Positions 21,900 through 31,405 of a stretch of DNA of 64,000 nucleotides are shown one piece after another. Source of the DNA: Kappaphycus alvarezii (Eukaryota > Rhodophyta > Florideophyceae > Gigartinales > Solieriaceae); contig NADL03000049.1 of assembly GCA_002205965.3 (NCBI GenBank), positions 124,001 to 188,000 on the forward strand, read 5' to 3'. The position numbers were made by a program, and so were the translations under genes. Below the pieces are notes generated by a model. The model had not been told where the DNA came from and did no database searches. It worked only from the letters and a program-made list of their open reading frames with translations. Position 1 is the first letter of the stretch. Each line of letters opens with the position of its first letter.

Positions 21900-22943
21900 T
21901 TAGAGCCAAACAGTTCCCCCTAAATATCCATTCCACCCAAGCAGTCCCCCAAAATACCCGCGAACGGCTTACAGTTCTCCATTGACTTCAGGGAAATATC
22001 TCGACCACTGAAGATGCCCCCATCCGGTTCCAGAGTCGGGACCACCTGGTCCATACTTTCCGGCCCGCTCCCCACTATTCCAGTACTTTCCATGTCTATC
22101 TCCCTCTCATACTCCTCGTCCTCCTCTTCATCCTTCCCTTCATCTTCGTCAGAAGAGCCAGAGGTAACGATTACTCCCTGCGTCTGCCCTTCGTTCCCCA
22201 TGGGAGCTCCCCAACCGTTGTACACTAGTGCCTCCCACGGGTACACACAGTCCTCCTCTTCATCTCCTCATCCTCCTCTTCGCCTTCCTCGTATTTCTCT
22301 TTTTCTCTTCCTCTACCTCTTCCTCTTCCTCTCTGCCTGCTCGAAGAAGTTGCAGCGGACACACTCCCGAACGCGATCCCGATCCATTCTTCTACAGTAG
22401 TCATCGTAGTCGGTCGGACCATTTGTTATCAGAGCCACAGCGTTGAGGGACGACGGCCTAGGGATGACTTGGCGATGGTACGGGACGGGCGGAGGTTGGT
22501 CATGTTGAGGGCAAAAAGAGGGATGCCGATGGGGTAGTTGATGGCGGTGGGGTTGCCTCAATGAAGTCGATTTCGGACTTAAAATAGGGCACCTTACTCG
22601 AAAATTTTCACAGGCCTCGGACGAAATAAAAATGTGAGGCAATGCTACAGCTTTGGATTTGCATGCGATTAGGACAATAACTAAAAATCTGCTTGATAAA
22701 ATATCGGAACTGAATTTGGAGGACGAGGCGGATCACGAGTCGAATTATTCCTATTTTGAAAAAGGAGGACCAAAATGATCAAAGAAAAAATTTGAATAGC
22801 GAATTTGGATTCATGGGAAAAATCCGTTTCATGATTTTGTTTCGTAAAATAAAATTGATTGGAAGAGTTTTTCCCGAAAGCTGACGAGGAAAAAGAAGAC
22901 AGAAGTTTGTAATGAGGACCGCTCTCCTACAGAAAGGACCGAT
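21900..22943 (-). repeat. Dispersed repeat family R1, copy 2
   Basis: The minus strand encodes the family core NGPTDYDDYCRRMDRDRVRE within the frame at 22313-22642, then a Lys/Arg/Glu tail; a separate acidic C-terminal frame lies at 21920-22246 (DEDEGKDEEEDEEYERE). The right-hand non-coding part matches copy 3 in inverse orientation. The matched end is AGAAAGGACCGAT at 22931-22943, opposite ATCGGTCCTTTCT at 63372, so a true element boundary probably lies there. The product is unrecognised. Confidence 0.65.
22313..22642 (-). CDS. R1 family protein, copy 2, unidentified
   Basis: A 109-codon minus frame whose C-terminal half is shared with the R1 copies at both window ends; the conserved stretch is the NGP...DRERVREWVR core. 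The N-terminal third is His/Pro/Gln-rich and not clearly conserved, so the true start may be internal or reached by a frameshift. There is no signal peptide or membrane segment. The highly charged tail suggests a nuclear or nucleic-acid-associated protein. I know no family that matches. Confidence 0.35.
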   Translation of the reverse strand: MPHIFISSEACENFRVRCPILSPKSTSLRQPHRHQLPHRHPSFCPQHDQPPPVPYHRQVIPRPSSLNAVALITNGPTDYDDYCRRMDRDRVRECVRCNFFEQAERKRKR

Positions 22944-23131
22944 TTTGTAACAACAAGACCTACTGGTTAAATGGGGCGGTGTTCTTTATTGGCCTCAAAT
23001 AAGTACAGCAGACGAGGCCTAAATTGAGTAGCAACTCGCATACTCTGAGAACAGAGATTCTCTGGAATATACACGATTTAAAGCTTTGGCGTTAGGTGTT
23101 GCTTAAACCCCCTTCAAAGAAACAACCGGCT
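22944..23131. other. Short spacer
   Basis: No feature seen. Confidence 0.5.
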
Positions 23132-23734
23132 TCATTCTGGACGAGTATCGCGCATAAAGAGCGAACACTGTTTGCCGCGCATCAGCAATCGGGATTGTTG
23201 GCGAAGTCCTGAGCAGTAGGGTGTAAACCCATTCAAGTTGAGAATGTAAAGACTATGAATCGATACCCAAGATCCTTTCGACATAGTCAGTGACAAGCGA
23301 GTGTATTTGCCAAGAAAAGCATAATTTAGGGACTTTAATGGACGTCGCGCCGGGAACGGGAGGCAGGCGGGGGTCAAAGGATGGACTACGGTTAAGTCTT
23401 GATAATTTTTGCCCCAGCTCTGTCGAAGCGCCTTCATGTCCTGGCGAACTGCATAATCGGGTTGTAGAGGCTCGAGTACAGGGTGCCGGGTGGCTCTGGA
23501 GTGATCTGCGGCAAATAACCGTGTTTTCGAGCCATTCCGCCACGTGCGGGTAGTTTCGTAGAAAAAACACTGCGCGGGATCACAGTACTGATCAATTAGT
23601 GTCGTGCACCTCCCCTTATGACATATTAAGCGGGAGGAAACAGTGGCCTTCTGCAATAGAACTGCAGCCACGTCTTTTGATTGCGGTCCGAAATGTACCA
23701 GTTCAAGCCTGGAGCCGGTTGGAATGAAAGCCAC
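23132..23734 (-). CDS. Unidentified 200-aa ORF beside the Gypsy insertion
   Basis: An uninterrupted minus frame of 200 codons, which is unusual here where most frames break. It has eight or nine Cys, many aromatics and Arg, and the stretch TTRTWRNGSKTRLFAADHSR, which reads like a folded domain. It is open upstream of the first ATG to about 23780, and the Gypsy element begins at 23794. The original gene may therefore have continued beyond the insertion, resuming at 29483. No domain is recognised; it may be a fragment of an older transposable-element polyprotein. There is no transmembrane or signal segment. Confidence 0.35.
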   Translation of the reverse strand: MAFIPTGSRLELVHFGPQSKDVAAVLLQKATVSSRLICHKGRCTTLIDQYCDPAQCFFYETTRTWRNGSKTRLFAADHSRATRHPVLEPLQPDYAVRQDMKALRQSWGKNYQDLTVVHPLTPACLPFPARRPLKSLNYAFLGKYTRLSLTMSKGSWVSIHSLYILNLNGFTPYCSGLRQQSRLLMRGKQCSLFMRDTRPE

Positions 23735-23788
23735 TTCTTGAAAACATGCACTGATAACGAGGAGCAGAGTGCCACGGTACTCTCATCA

Positions 23789-23793
23789 CCCTT
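23789..23793. repeat. Gypsy target-site duplication CCTTT, left
   Basis: CCTTT directly precedes the left LTR and is repeated directly after the right LTR at 29478-29482. Confidence 0.9.
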
Positions 23794-24382
23794 TTGATAG
23801 GGGTAAATCGTCGGGAGAAGAGATACTCAGAACCAACTACCCCAAGAAGGAGGTGTTGTAAGCGACAAAAGTGCTACCGTGGTATAGTTGAACGAACAAA
23901 AATGGTGTATATCGAAGAGAGTTGAGAGGTCTACAGCAAGTATGGAAGGGCAGGGTGTACCACTGATGCTCTGTGAGCAGCGTAGGGAAAAGGTTTGTTG
24001 GGTCTGAAGTTGACTCTCAACTCCGTACTACTCAGGACTTGGCTTGAAGTTGTCTGCCAACTTGCTTTATGCTTTGTGTAGACTTAATTTGTTGAGCGCC
24101 CCGCCGGGTATGCTGGCTCACAAGTACTCCTACCATTTCATGCAAACAGCCCCTTATATAGAGTTTTCAACCCTCACAATTTGTAGCACCTATACAGTAC
24201 CTATGTGCATACGTATCTGCACCGCTGCAGTACGGTGCAAAGCATCCCTCTAAAAATAATTGAAAATAAAATTGTAACTACAGTCACAGCGCAGCCAGCG
24301 CAGCAAGCCAGCTCATCCAGCGCAGCATGCAAGCTCATCCAGCGCAGCATGCCAAATACTATCTAAAAGTTATATTATATCA
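23794..24382 (-). repeat. Gypsy 3' LTR (left in window)
   Basis: 589 bp from TGATAGGGG to ATTATATCA. Read on the minus strand it carries a TATA-like box (CTCTATATAAGGGG, about 24150-24165). It contains two 22-bp AGCTCATCCAGCGCAGCATG units near 24310-24350. The element-side flank, read on the minus strand, is the purine run GAGAGAGGGCG, a polypurine tract abutting the LTR. Confidence 0.93.
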
Positions 24383-24398
24383 CGCCCTCTCTCAAGAC
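24383..24398 (-). promoter_or_regulatory. Polypurine tract of the Gypsy element
   Basis: On the minus strand CTTGAGAGAGGGCG ends exactly at the LTR boundary, where plus-strand DNA synthesis would be primed. Confidence 0.7.
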
Positions 24399-24399
24399 G

Positions 24400-25295
24400 A
24401 ACGTCCCGACTCGTCATGATTCTTCTTCTGTTTATTAATGTACTTTGTCTTATTGCTTTAAAATAAGTCCTTTTAAACGCATATGGATGCAGTTGACTAC
24501 CATGAAATATTCCAACAAGTAGGTGCGTGTTTGATGGTTCCGACCATTCTTTTCTTCCCCGTTTGCGATAGGGCGTAATATAGAACTGTTTTCAATTAAA
24601 TCTCTCTATATCCCAAAAAAAGGAGCAGTAACGTTGCAGTAAAACAAAGAGCGTTATCTGAGATGATCCTTTTTGGTAGACAAATGGTTCAATATTTCTT
24701 TTTCAATGAATCTCAGGACCTGCAGCATTGGCCTCCACAACTGCAACTGCTATTGGCATCCAGTAAATATTCCACCCCTAAGGAGATATTTTTTCCGAAG
24801 AGGTTTCCTTGAATGGGCCGGCAAAGTCAATTGAGAAGGTTTCAAAGAGACCGGAAACTGGAAAGCTTAGAGTTCTTATACTTTCATATCGAGTGAATTT
24901 TTGACAGTTGTACAGCTTTTCGAAATTATAGACGTCCTTATGGATAGCCACCAGAATCTCTCCGTAATGAAGTTTTTTGGTTGTTTCGAGATCCCAATGC
25001 CCTAACTCATCATGAAAGTCCTCAAGATCTTGATTCTTTCTTTCAAAGGGGCCACTAGACGAGAACCGGCTTTAGTGTGTCGGAAGAGTTTCCCATTCCA
25101 CAATGTAAAAGCCTTTTGATTCCTGCGTACCCAATTTCTGTGTTCAAGATCAACCTTTCTCATTTCTAGTCCATCCAGGAATTTAATTAGTCCGTGAATA
25201 TTAGCTTCGTACTCGTTTTCGTTCGGCACTTGCACCTCGGCAACTCCGACGATGTCCTCGGAAGCTTTTTCATTTGGACTCAGTGGATCCCTCAA
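24400..25295 (-). pseudogene. Gypsy integrase, frameshifted
   Basis: A frame at 25002-25295 carries the N-terminal part (KLFRHTKAGSRLVAPLKERI). The HHCC zinc-binding stretch continues in a shifted frame (HDELGHWDLETTKKLHYG, then C..C). The catalytic core starts at FSIDFAGPF at about 24815-24840, with the first Asp of the DDE triad. Further conserved text includes WPIAVAVVEANAAGPEIH at about 24730. The enzyme would join cDNA to host DNA. Several indels break the frame, and the later triad residues are not clear. Confidence 0.75.
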
Positions 25296-25485
25296 GCGGG
25301 ATAGGTAATCGGCAGGCTGATTATTGCGTCCGGGCTATACACAATTTCAAACCGATATTCTGCGAAAATGTCGAGCCATCGGAAGCGGTGATGTACATCT
25401 TTCTTTTGGAATGCTGTCTTAAGTGCCTGGTGATCAGTTATCAAGACAAATTTCTCGAGTGATAAAAGGTATACGCGAAACTTTT

Positions 25486-26593
25486 TCAGTGCGAAGAAAC
25501 AGCTAGCGCTTCTTTCTCGCAGACTGAGTATCTCTTTTCCGCATCATTCAGAGTGCGACTTGCGAATTGAACAGGGTGTAGTCTTCCGTTTTCATCTTTT
25601 TGGGACAAAACGGCACCCAAAGACCGTTCTGAGGCATCTGTCTCCACAACAAATGGTCTCTTGAAATCTGGATACATGAGCACTGGGGACACATAGCTTA
25701 TCTTTAAGCTCCTCAAATGCAGTTTCCATTTCCTTGTCCCAGTAAAATTTTCCGTTCTTCGTAGTGCTGGCATGTAACGGTGCTGCAGTCTTGGCGAAAT
25801 CTTTGATAAATCTTCTGTAATATGAGGCCAGTCCTAAGAAGCTTCGAACCTCCGTCTTTGAAGCGGGCCTTGGTGCCAACTTGATTTTTTTCGTTTTCTC
25901 TGGATCCACTTTAATTCCTCTTGATCGACGATATGACCGAGTAATTGGATAGAGTTTTCGCAAAGAAGCATTTGCTCAACTTAATTTTCAGGCTGTATGC
26001 AGATATCCTCCCACCACTGTCTTGACATGCGATATGTGCTGATCCAAGGTTTTGAGAATATTCCACATCATCGATATAAACTCTTGCAAATGGAAGTCCT
26101 TTCAAAACCTCGTTCATCATTCTTTGGAATGTAGCTGGTGCATTCATGAGACCAAAAGGCATCACTTCGAACCTGAATGTACCGGCTTTGCTGGTAAAAG
26201 TTGTTTTTCCTTGCATTTTTCATCAATGGAATCTGCCAATACCAGTGTAAAGATCAATCGAGGTGAAGTATCTCCCGTCCTTCAAGTCTCGAGGATTTCC
26301 TCCATATTTGGAATCGAAATCGATCGGGTATCATTCTGTGGCTCAGTTTCGGTAATCGACTCAAAAGAGAAGTTTTCCATCTTTTTTTGGTGCTACCACA
26401 ACTGGAAATGACCATGGGGATGAAACTGGCCGAATAATATCATTTTCCGCATACTTGTAATATTCTCTGAGATAAATTGGTCATATTTCGGCGGTTGACG
26501 TCTAGGCCTGTGGTAAATTGGTTGAGTATCGGTAAGTTCAAATGGGTGATGACCGGTACACTTGCTTGCCTTAGATCTGAAACCCCCATGCAA
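25486..26593 (-). pseudogene. Gypsy reverse transcriptase and RNase H, frameshifted
   Basis: The minus strand gives the Gypsy RT entry block HHPFELTDTQPIYHRPRRQP at about 26500-26560 and a VAPKKDG-like block at about 26390. The palm block [20 protein letters not shown] follows at about 26120-26180, then the catalytic YIDDV at about 26070. SFLGLASYYRRFIKDFAKTA at about 25800-25860 is the thumb/connection. RNase H starts at PFVVETDASERSLGAVLSQK at about 25610-25665 and continues with FASRTLNDAEKRYSVCEKEA. The active-site residues YIDD and TDAS are intact; the disruption is by frameshifts between blocks. Confidence 0.92.
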
Positions 26594-27061
26594 TTACTTG
26601 GGAAGATGTTAACATGTCGGATATTTTCATTGACGCGGGGGCGGGAAGGTGCTGTAATTTTTCCTGAATTTCTGCCATCTTGGCGCTCTTCTTCTTCTTG
26701 ATCCTCACCTCCAAATTTTGAAGGACCTTTCCGGTGTGCTCACATCTTCAGATATGGAATTCGACATATTTTGTTCTTGCAAGGTAATCTTCTTTCATGC
26801 TCGAACCGTCCTTTGATTCGATATTATCGCAAAAAGAAACATTCAGGTCTCAAACCTACCCTAGAATTCCAGTCTTCATCTGTTTCAAACCCAGAATCAT
26901 AATCATCCCATGCCATGTTCATTATCCCCGGCGTACCCTTTTCCACTTCCGAAAGTGTTAGTTGGTTCGGAATCTTCGCTGTCATAGCTAGAAGTGAAAT
27001 CTTCACTGTCCGTTTCTTTAATCTTCCGGATGTGTGCTTTTGTCGAAATCCAGGGGCATCT

Positions 27062-27584
27062 TCACGGTTCTGCCGTCAATATTAACTGAAACGATTTGGT
27101 TGCCCAAGTCAATGCATTCCCTAGTCTTTCCATGGTAGGGCAGCCAATGATTGCATCGAAAGGGAGATCAGGCATGACAAGAAAGTCTACATCAACTTTA
27201 GAGTCCCCAAAGAACACGGAAACCTTGTCAACAGTGCCCATGCATTTTGAGACGGTTCCATCCGCTACAGTTATTTTTCGAGTCGTTGGAGTAATTTCGA
27301 GACCTAGATCTGTCACCAAAGTTTCTGAAATGAGGTTTGGAAGCGCCCGAATCGAAAAGAGCTTGGGTTTTCATTCCCAATACTTTGACTGGTACCAGCT
27401 TAAGACGTCTTGGTGCTGTCGAGGCCGATTGAAGAAACAGTTTCTTACCCTTAGCGGACTTATTAGACCTGATAATTTTTTTGAGTTCTTTTCTCGCATC
27501 CTCTGCGTCGCCCCTCAAAAGTTGACCAAACGTTATCCCAGTTGGGGCCGATGCAAGCTCAGCCACCAAATTGTACTTCTTCAC
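27062..27584 (-). pseudogene. Gypsy aspartic protease, one frameshift
   Basis: The frame at 27228-27584 includes ALFDSGAS at about 27350, the protease active-site motif (DSGA). In the next frame (27062-27319) the flap/strand region follows: KITVADG and VDFLVMPDLPFDAIIGCPTM, the latter being the usual FLV...DAIIG.xxL end of Gypsy proteases. A single shift after DSGAS separates the two halves. The protease matures the gag-pol polyprotein. Confidence 0.85.
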
Positions 27585-27599
27585 ATATTCTAGTACGTC

Positions 27600-28780
27600 C
27601 TTAGGATACTCTTAAATTTCTTACTCTTTTTCGTCTTCTTGGCCGGAGTGACTCCACTCCTGGAACAACTTGATCAGACCTCTTGGTTCGAGGAGGTACA
27701 GGTGCTGGGATATGCTCCAGCATTCCATAATCTAGCCTAGGTTTTTTCGATAAAATGTTCCCTTCCCCATCCCTTTTTGTCACATTGACTTGACTGATTT
27801 CTTCAGCGATGGATACGTTACCGGCATCCGTCAACCTTTGATCCTTCTGTTTTGTAAGATTTTCATCTCTGGTCCTGACTCACTCCTCGCATCCGATAAA
27901 TTTGCTCTTCTGTTGTCTTTAGACCAGCAGTTACTTTCATGATGCCCATATCGACCGCACTTTCCACAACGAGTGTTTCTATGTGGATTATCAGGACACC
28001 TGTTTGCAAAGTGTCCAGGCTTGTGACAGTAAGAACAGACTTCTGCGGCCTTAGGGGCCCCAGACTGGTTCTTCTTAATGGTAAGAGTAAGGCTTTCCAA
28101 CTGCGAGGTTATCATGTCAAGTCGATTATCGAATCGGGTTTCCAACCTTTCTTCCAAGTTTTTGACATCGCTCCTGACAGATTCAATGCTGCTGCACTAG
28201 TAGCCGGCCTTTGATAATTCTTTTCAGGATGTACGATAGACATAGATGTGCGGGTTTCCCTCGGTACCTCACTCAGTGACTGAAACGTCTCCGAATTTTT
28301 GACAAATTCTACTATGGTACCCTTCAGTTCATTAAAAGTGTGAGGGCCCTTGATGAGGAGGAAATCGGAGAGCCGCTTATCCCCATCGCCGCCTTACGCA
28401 GCATTCCGTACTTGGCTTGGGCGTTGAACCCAGCCTTTTCATACAGATCACACAAGTATACCAATGAGCTTAACAAATCGTGAAGTTGAGCCGGGCCTCT
28501 ATGGCGGTACGAATCATCTCATCTGATTTCTCCTTAGCATATTCTTTCACAAGCCACTCATACCTCACTGAAGTTACCCGTTCCCGTTAAGAGACCACCC
28601 GTTGATAAACTTGGCTTATATTTGTGCTTTGCGCCACCATGAAGATTGGCGGTACTTTTCGGCCTTCTCTTCATCGCTTTCTCACGCATCAAACGTTGAA
28701 TATGTATAGAGAAACTCCTCAACGTCTTATTCTTGCCCCCTGCGAACGTTATACGAGCAGCGTTGAGATCCATGATTACA
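27600..28780 (-). pseudogene. Gypsy gag with two CCHC zinc knuckles, frameshifted
   Basis: The frame at 27831-28157 carries two classic CCHC knuckles, CSYCHKPGHFANRC and CGKCGRYGHHESNC (C-x2-C-x4-H-x4-C), separated by about ten residues. Upstream minus frames (28558-28773 and unstarted segments) hold the capsid-like part, with NAQAKYGMLRKA near 28400. A Lys/Arg-rich linker (27601-27834) joins gag to protease. Gag packages the element RNA. Confidence 0.85.
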
Positions 28781-28839
28781 GAAAAGAAATCCCGCAGAAG
28801 TTTTCCCTAAACTGCTCAACTCGAATACCTCTGGTGCAA

Positions 28840-28861
28840 CCCCCTCGACAAGAGTACCAAG
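28840..28861 (-). promoter_or_regulatory. Candidate primer-binding site of the Gypsy element
   Basis: On the minus strand, the sequence next to the 5' LTR reads CTTGGTACTCTTGTCGAG. A TGG two bases after the LTR end is the expected start of a tRNA-primed site; I cannot name the tRNA. Confidence 0.45.
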
Positions 28862-29477
28862 TGATAGGGGTAAATCGTCGGGAGAAGAGATACTCAGAAC
28901 CAACTACCCCAAGAAGGAGGTGTTGTAAGCGACAAAAGTGCTACCGTGGTATAGTTGAACGAACAAAAATGAGTGTATATCGAAGAGAGTTGAGAGGTCT
29001 ACCAGCAAGTATGGAAGGGGCAGGGTGTACCACTGATGCTCTGTGAGCAGCGTAGGGAAAAGGTTTGTTGGGTCTGAAGTTGACTCTCAACTCCGTACTA
29101 CTCAGGACTTGGCTTGAAGTTGTCTGCCAACTTGCTTTATGCTTTGTGTGAGACTTAATTTGTTGAGCGCCCCGCCCGGGTATGCTGGCTCACAAGTACT
29201 CCTACCATTTCATGCAAACAGCCCCTTATATAGAGTTTTCAACCCTCACAATTTGTAGCACCTATACAGTACCTATGTGCCATACGTATCTGCACCGCTG
29301 CAGTACGGTGCAAAGCATCCCTCTAAAAATAATTGAAAATAAAATTGTAACTACAGTCACAGCGCAGCCAGTGCAGCAAGCCAGCTCATCCAGCGCAGCA
29401 TGCAGGCTCATCCAGCGCAGCATGCAAGCTCATCCAGCGCAGCATGCCAAAAACTATCTAGAAGTTACATTGTATCA
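28862..29477 (-). repeat. Gypsy 5' LTR (right in window)
   Basis: 616 bp from TGATAGGGG to TTGTATCA. It is the same as the left LTR except for scattered single-base indels, a few substitutions near the outer end and a third 22-bp AGCTCATCCAGCGCAGCATG unit (29380-29447 region). It is followed by the CCTTT duplication. Confidence 0.93.
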
Positions 29478-29482
29478 CCTTT
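29478..29482. repeat. Gypsy target-site duplication CCTTT, right
   Basis: This is the direct repeat of 23789-23793. Confidence 0.9.
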
Positions 29483-30650
29483 GACCCAGGAAATGACCTA
29501 TTATGAGCACATGAACAATCGGCAGTAACATGAAAGACGTTGACGCAAAAAGTTTTCAGGATTGTTTCCCATCTTCTAATTATAAATTAAGCATTCTGAG
29601 TTGCATTGAAGAGGTTTTTGGGGCAGGAAAGAGATACCAGAAAAAACAGAAAACATGGGTTAATCAAGAGACAGTAAAAGAGCCATCAAAATGAGCAAGC
29701 AGCTGGAAAGCGATGGAATATTGATGCAGCCAAGGATTAGGAGTTTTCGGAAAATCTACCCCGCCCTTTCTTTCTTTGTTAATACTGCCCTAGGGGATCA
29801 GCAGCTGAGGGAAGGAATTTTGGGACGGCTACTGGGTGGACCAAGTTATCATCGGGCCTCTGCCAATGGGACAAAGAAATGTTGAAACAGCCTTGAGGGA
29901 GTTATAGGAATGATGAATTAATAGAGGTATAGGACGGGAATTCTAATGCAAATGAGTCTTTTATCAGTCCACATCTTGGGTGACCGAAATTCTACTCTAC
30001 AGATGGAACGGCATTTAAAATCAGCAGAGAGTATGTGTAAGTGTTACTTGCTTTCATTGATTTCGCGTCATGGTTGCCTCAAAATATACAACTGCACATA
30101 AATACATATGAGGAGGAAGGAGGTGAAAACGGTGGCCAAATGCAGGTAGAAATGGAGCTGTAGTGGTAAAGCCCAAATTATCACTGTCCAGCTGAATGGA
30201 TGGAACTTTGGATCTCCTACGTACAAAAAGGAATTACACCGACTCCTACATTTCATAGTGCGAGTATCACTGATATCCTCACAGCGATTCTGCGTATTGC
30301 TAAGTCAACATCGATATTTTATTTACAAAACAAAGGATAGGTGCTGGCTACAGCTGTAATTTGGCTAAAAATCACGATGACTTTTTTGTCATCGTAAAAA
30401 GCACAGATTTGACACCCCGGGTAGTCTCCTCTTTCGAGGGCTCCAACCAGACCACATTGACCCCGACCGGGCCCCGTGAGGGAAGTTTAAGCACTTCTCA
30501 GTTTGGAGAAACTGTTGCTGCGTGTGATTGATCCAGGGGACCTTTAACCGTCGTTACTTCATGTTTTGTGAAGGGCGTACAAGCCTAGCTAACAGTGTAA
30601 GCTGGGATAGTTGAAGTTAGTCGCTGTTCAGCTTAGGAGTACGCGCTAGG
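29483..30650. other. Unassigned sequence
   Basis: Two short frames (29691-29885 plus, 30068-30256 minus) have no motif. The part next to 30650 is probably the 3' untranslated end of the minus-strand RT element. Confidence 0.4.
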
Positions 30651-30652
30651 AT

Positions 30653-31405
30653 CTATGTTGCAAAGGCAGACAATATGTTAGACGAGATTCGTTGCTGTAG
30701 GTGGTCAAGGGCCGCCACTGTTGTACAGAACAGTCGTCTGGATATTGATTTCGCATGCCTCTCAATCACTCCAGAGGTTGCGAACAAGGCGCGGCGTAGG
30801 GAGTCGAAAGCGGGCGGACCAAAGTGAAAACCGAGCATTGGAAAGATAGCGATTGGGGTAAGGTTAAACGCAGCTTTCACTGAGCGGTCGAAGGTGTAAA
30901 GATTGTCGACGTAAGCCGATTCGGCTGGCCTACAGGTTTCCAATCCAGCTTGTTTGAGATAAGCTTGGGCCGTGGCACTGCCACTAGTGATATCATATGC
31001 GACTTGCGACGGCGCATCGAGTGTGTCCGTAGGTTTCGGTCCACATTGGACGAAGATGTCGGCTGGCCGGAGATCTGTAGCCGGCAAAAGGTTGATGACT
31101 TTTTGTCTGTGAGCGAGACTGACAGGTCGGAACAGGTCGGTCTTGAGGAGGTTTCGGAGAAATTTTTGTCGGGTAGCGGCGTTGTATGCTGATGTGCAAG
31201 GCGAAGCATGATCGCCTTGAGCGTCCATGTAAGCGAGAAAGTAGGTGCGAGCAAGGGTAATTAACGAGTCGAAGACAGAGAGGTCGAGTTTTTGTTGAAG
31301 CATGGCGGACCAGACCTCGGGGGAGACATGAGTAGCCTTGGAGGAGTGCGCGGTGAGCCACGCGTATGCACATGGATTGGGCAAGAGATTACAGAGTAAA
31401 GCCTC
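30653..31405 (-). pseudogene. C-terminal region of a non-LTR-type RT element (RPADI nuclease-like end)
   Basis: An intact 243-codon minus frame. Its first part (NPCAYAWLTAHSS...EVWSAMLQQKLDL) is the same domain as the plus-strand stretch at about 45880-45960. Further on, TDLRPADIFVQCGP and VAYDITSGSA have the RPAD...D(V/I)T layout that ends many protist, algal and fungal RT proteins of this type and looks like a PD-(D/E)XK-type nuclease core. The frame stops at 30653. Its RT domain is absent because the duplicated segment begins at 31406. The ATG at 31384 is internal: the frame stays open upstream into the duplication. Here the element is a 5'-truncated copy. Confidence 0.6.

Larger units (their letters stand above)
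23794..29477 (-). mobile_element. Ty3/Gypsy LTR retrotransposon, nearly complete
   Basis: It is bounded by two LTRs (TG...CA ends) and a 5-bp CCTTT target duplication, with gag, protease, RT, RNase H and integrase in Gypsy order on the minus strand (RNase H before integrase). Total length is 5684 bp. LTRs differ mainly by single-base indels plus one extra 22-bp unit in the right LTR, so the insertion is relatively recent. The frames are nevertheless broken at several points. Confidence 0.93.

Noticed and set aside
22014..22446. Plus-strand Ser/Pro/Leu-rich ORFs with apparent hydrophobic segments
   Set aside because: They are the antisense of the acidic/basic R1 coding tail; the Leu/Phe runs come from reading GAG/GAA codons backwards.
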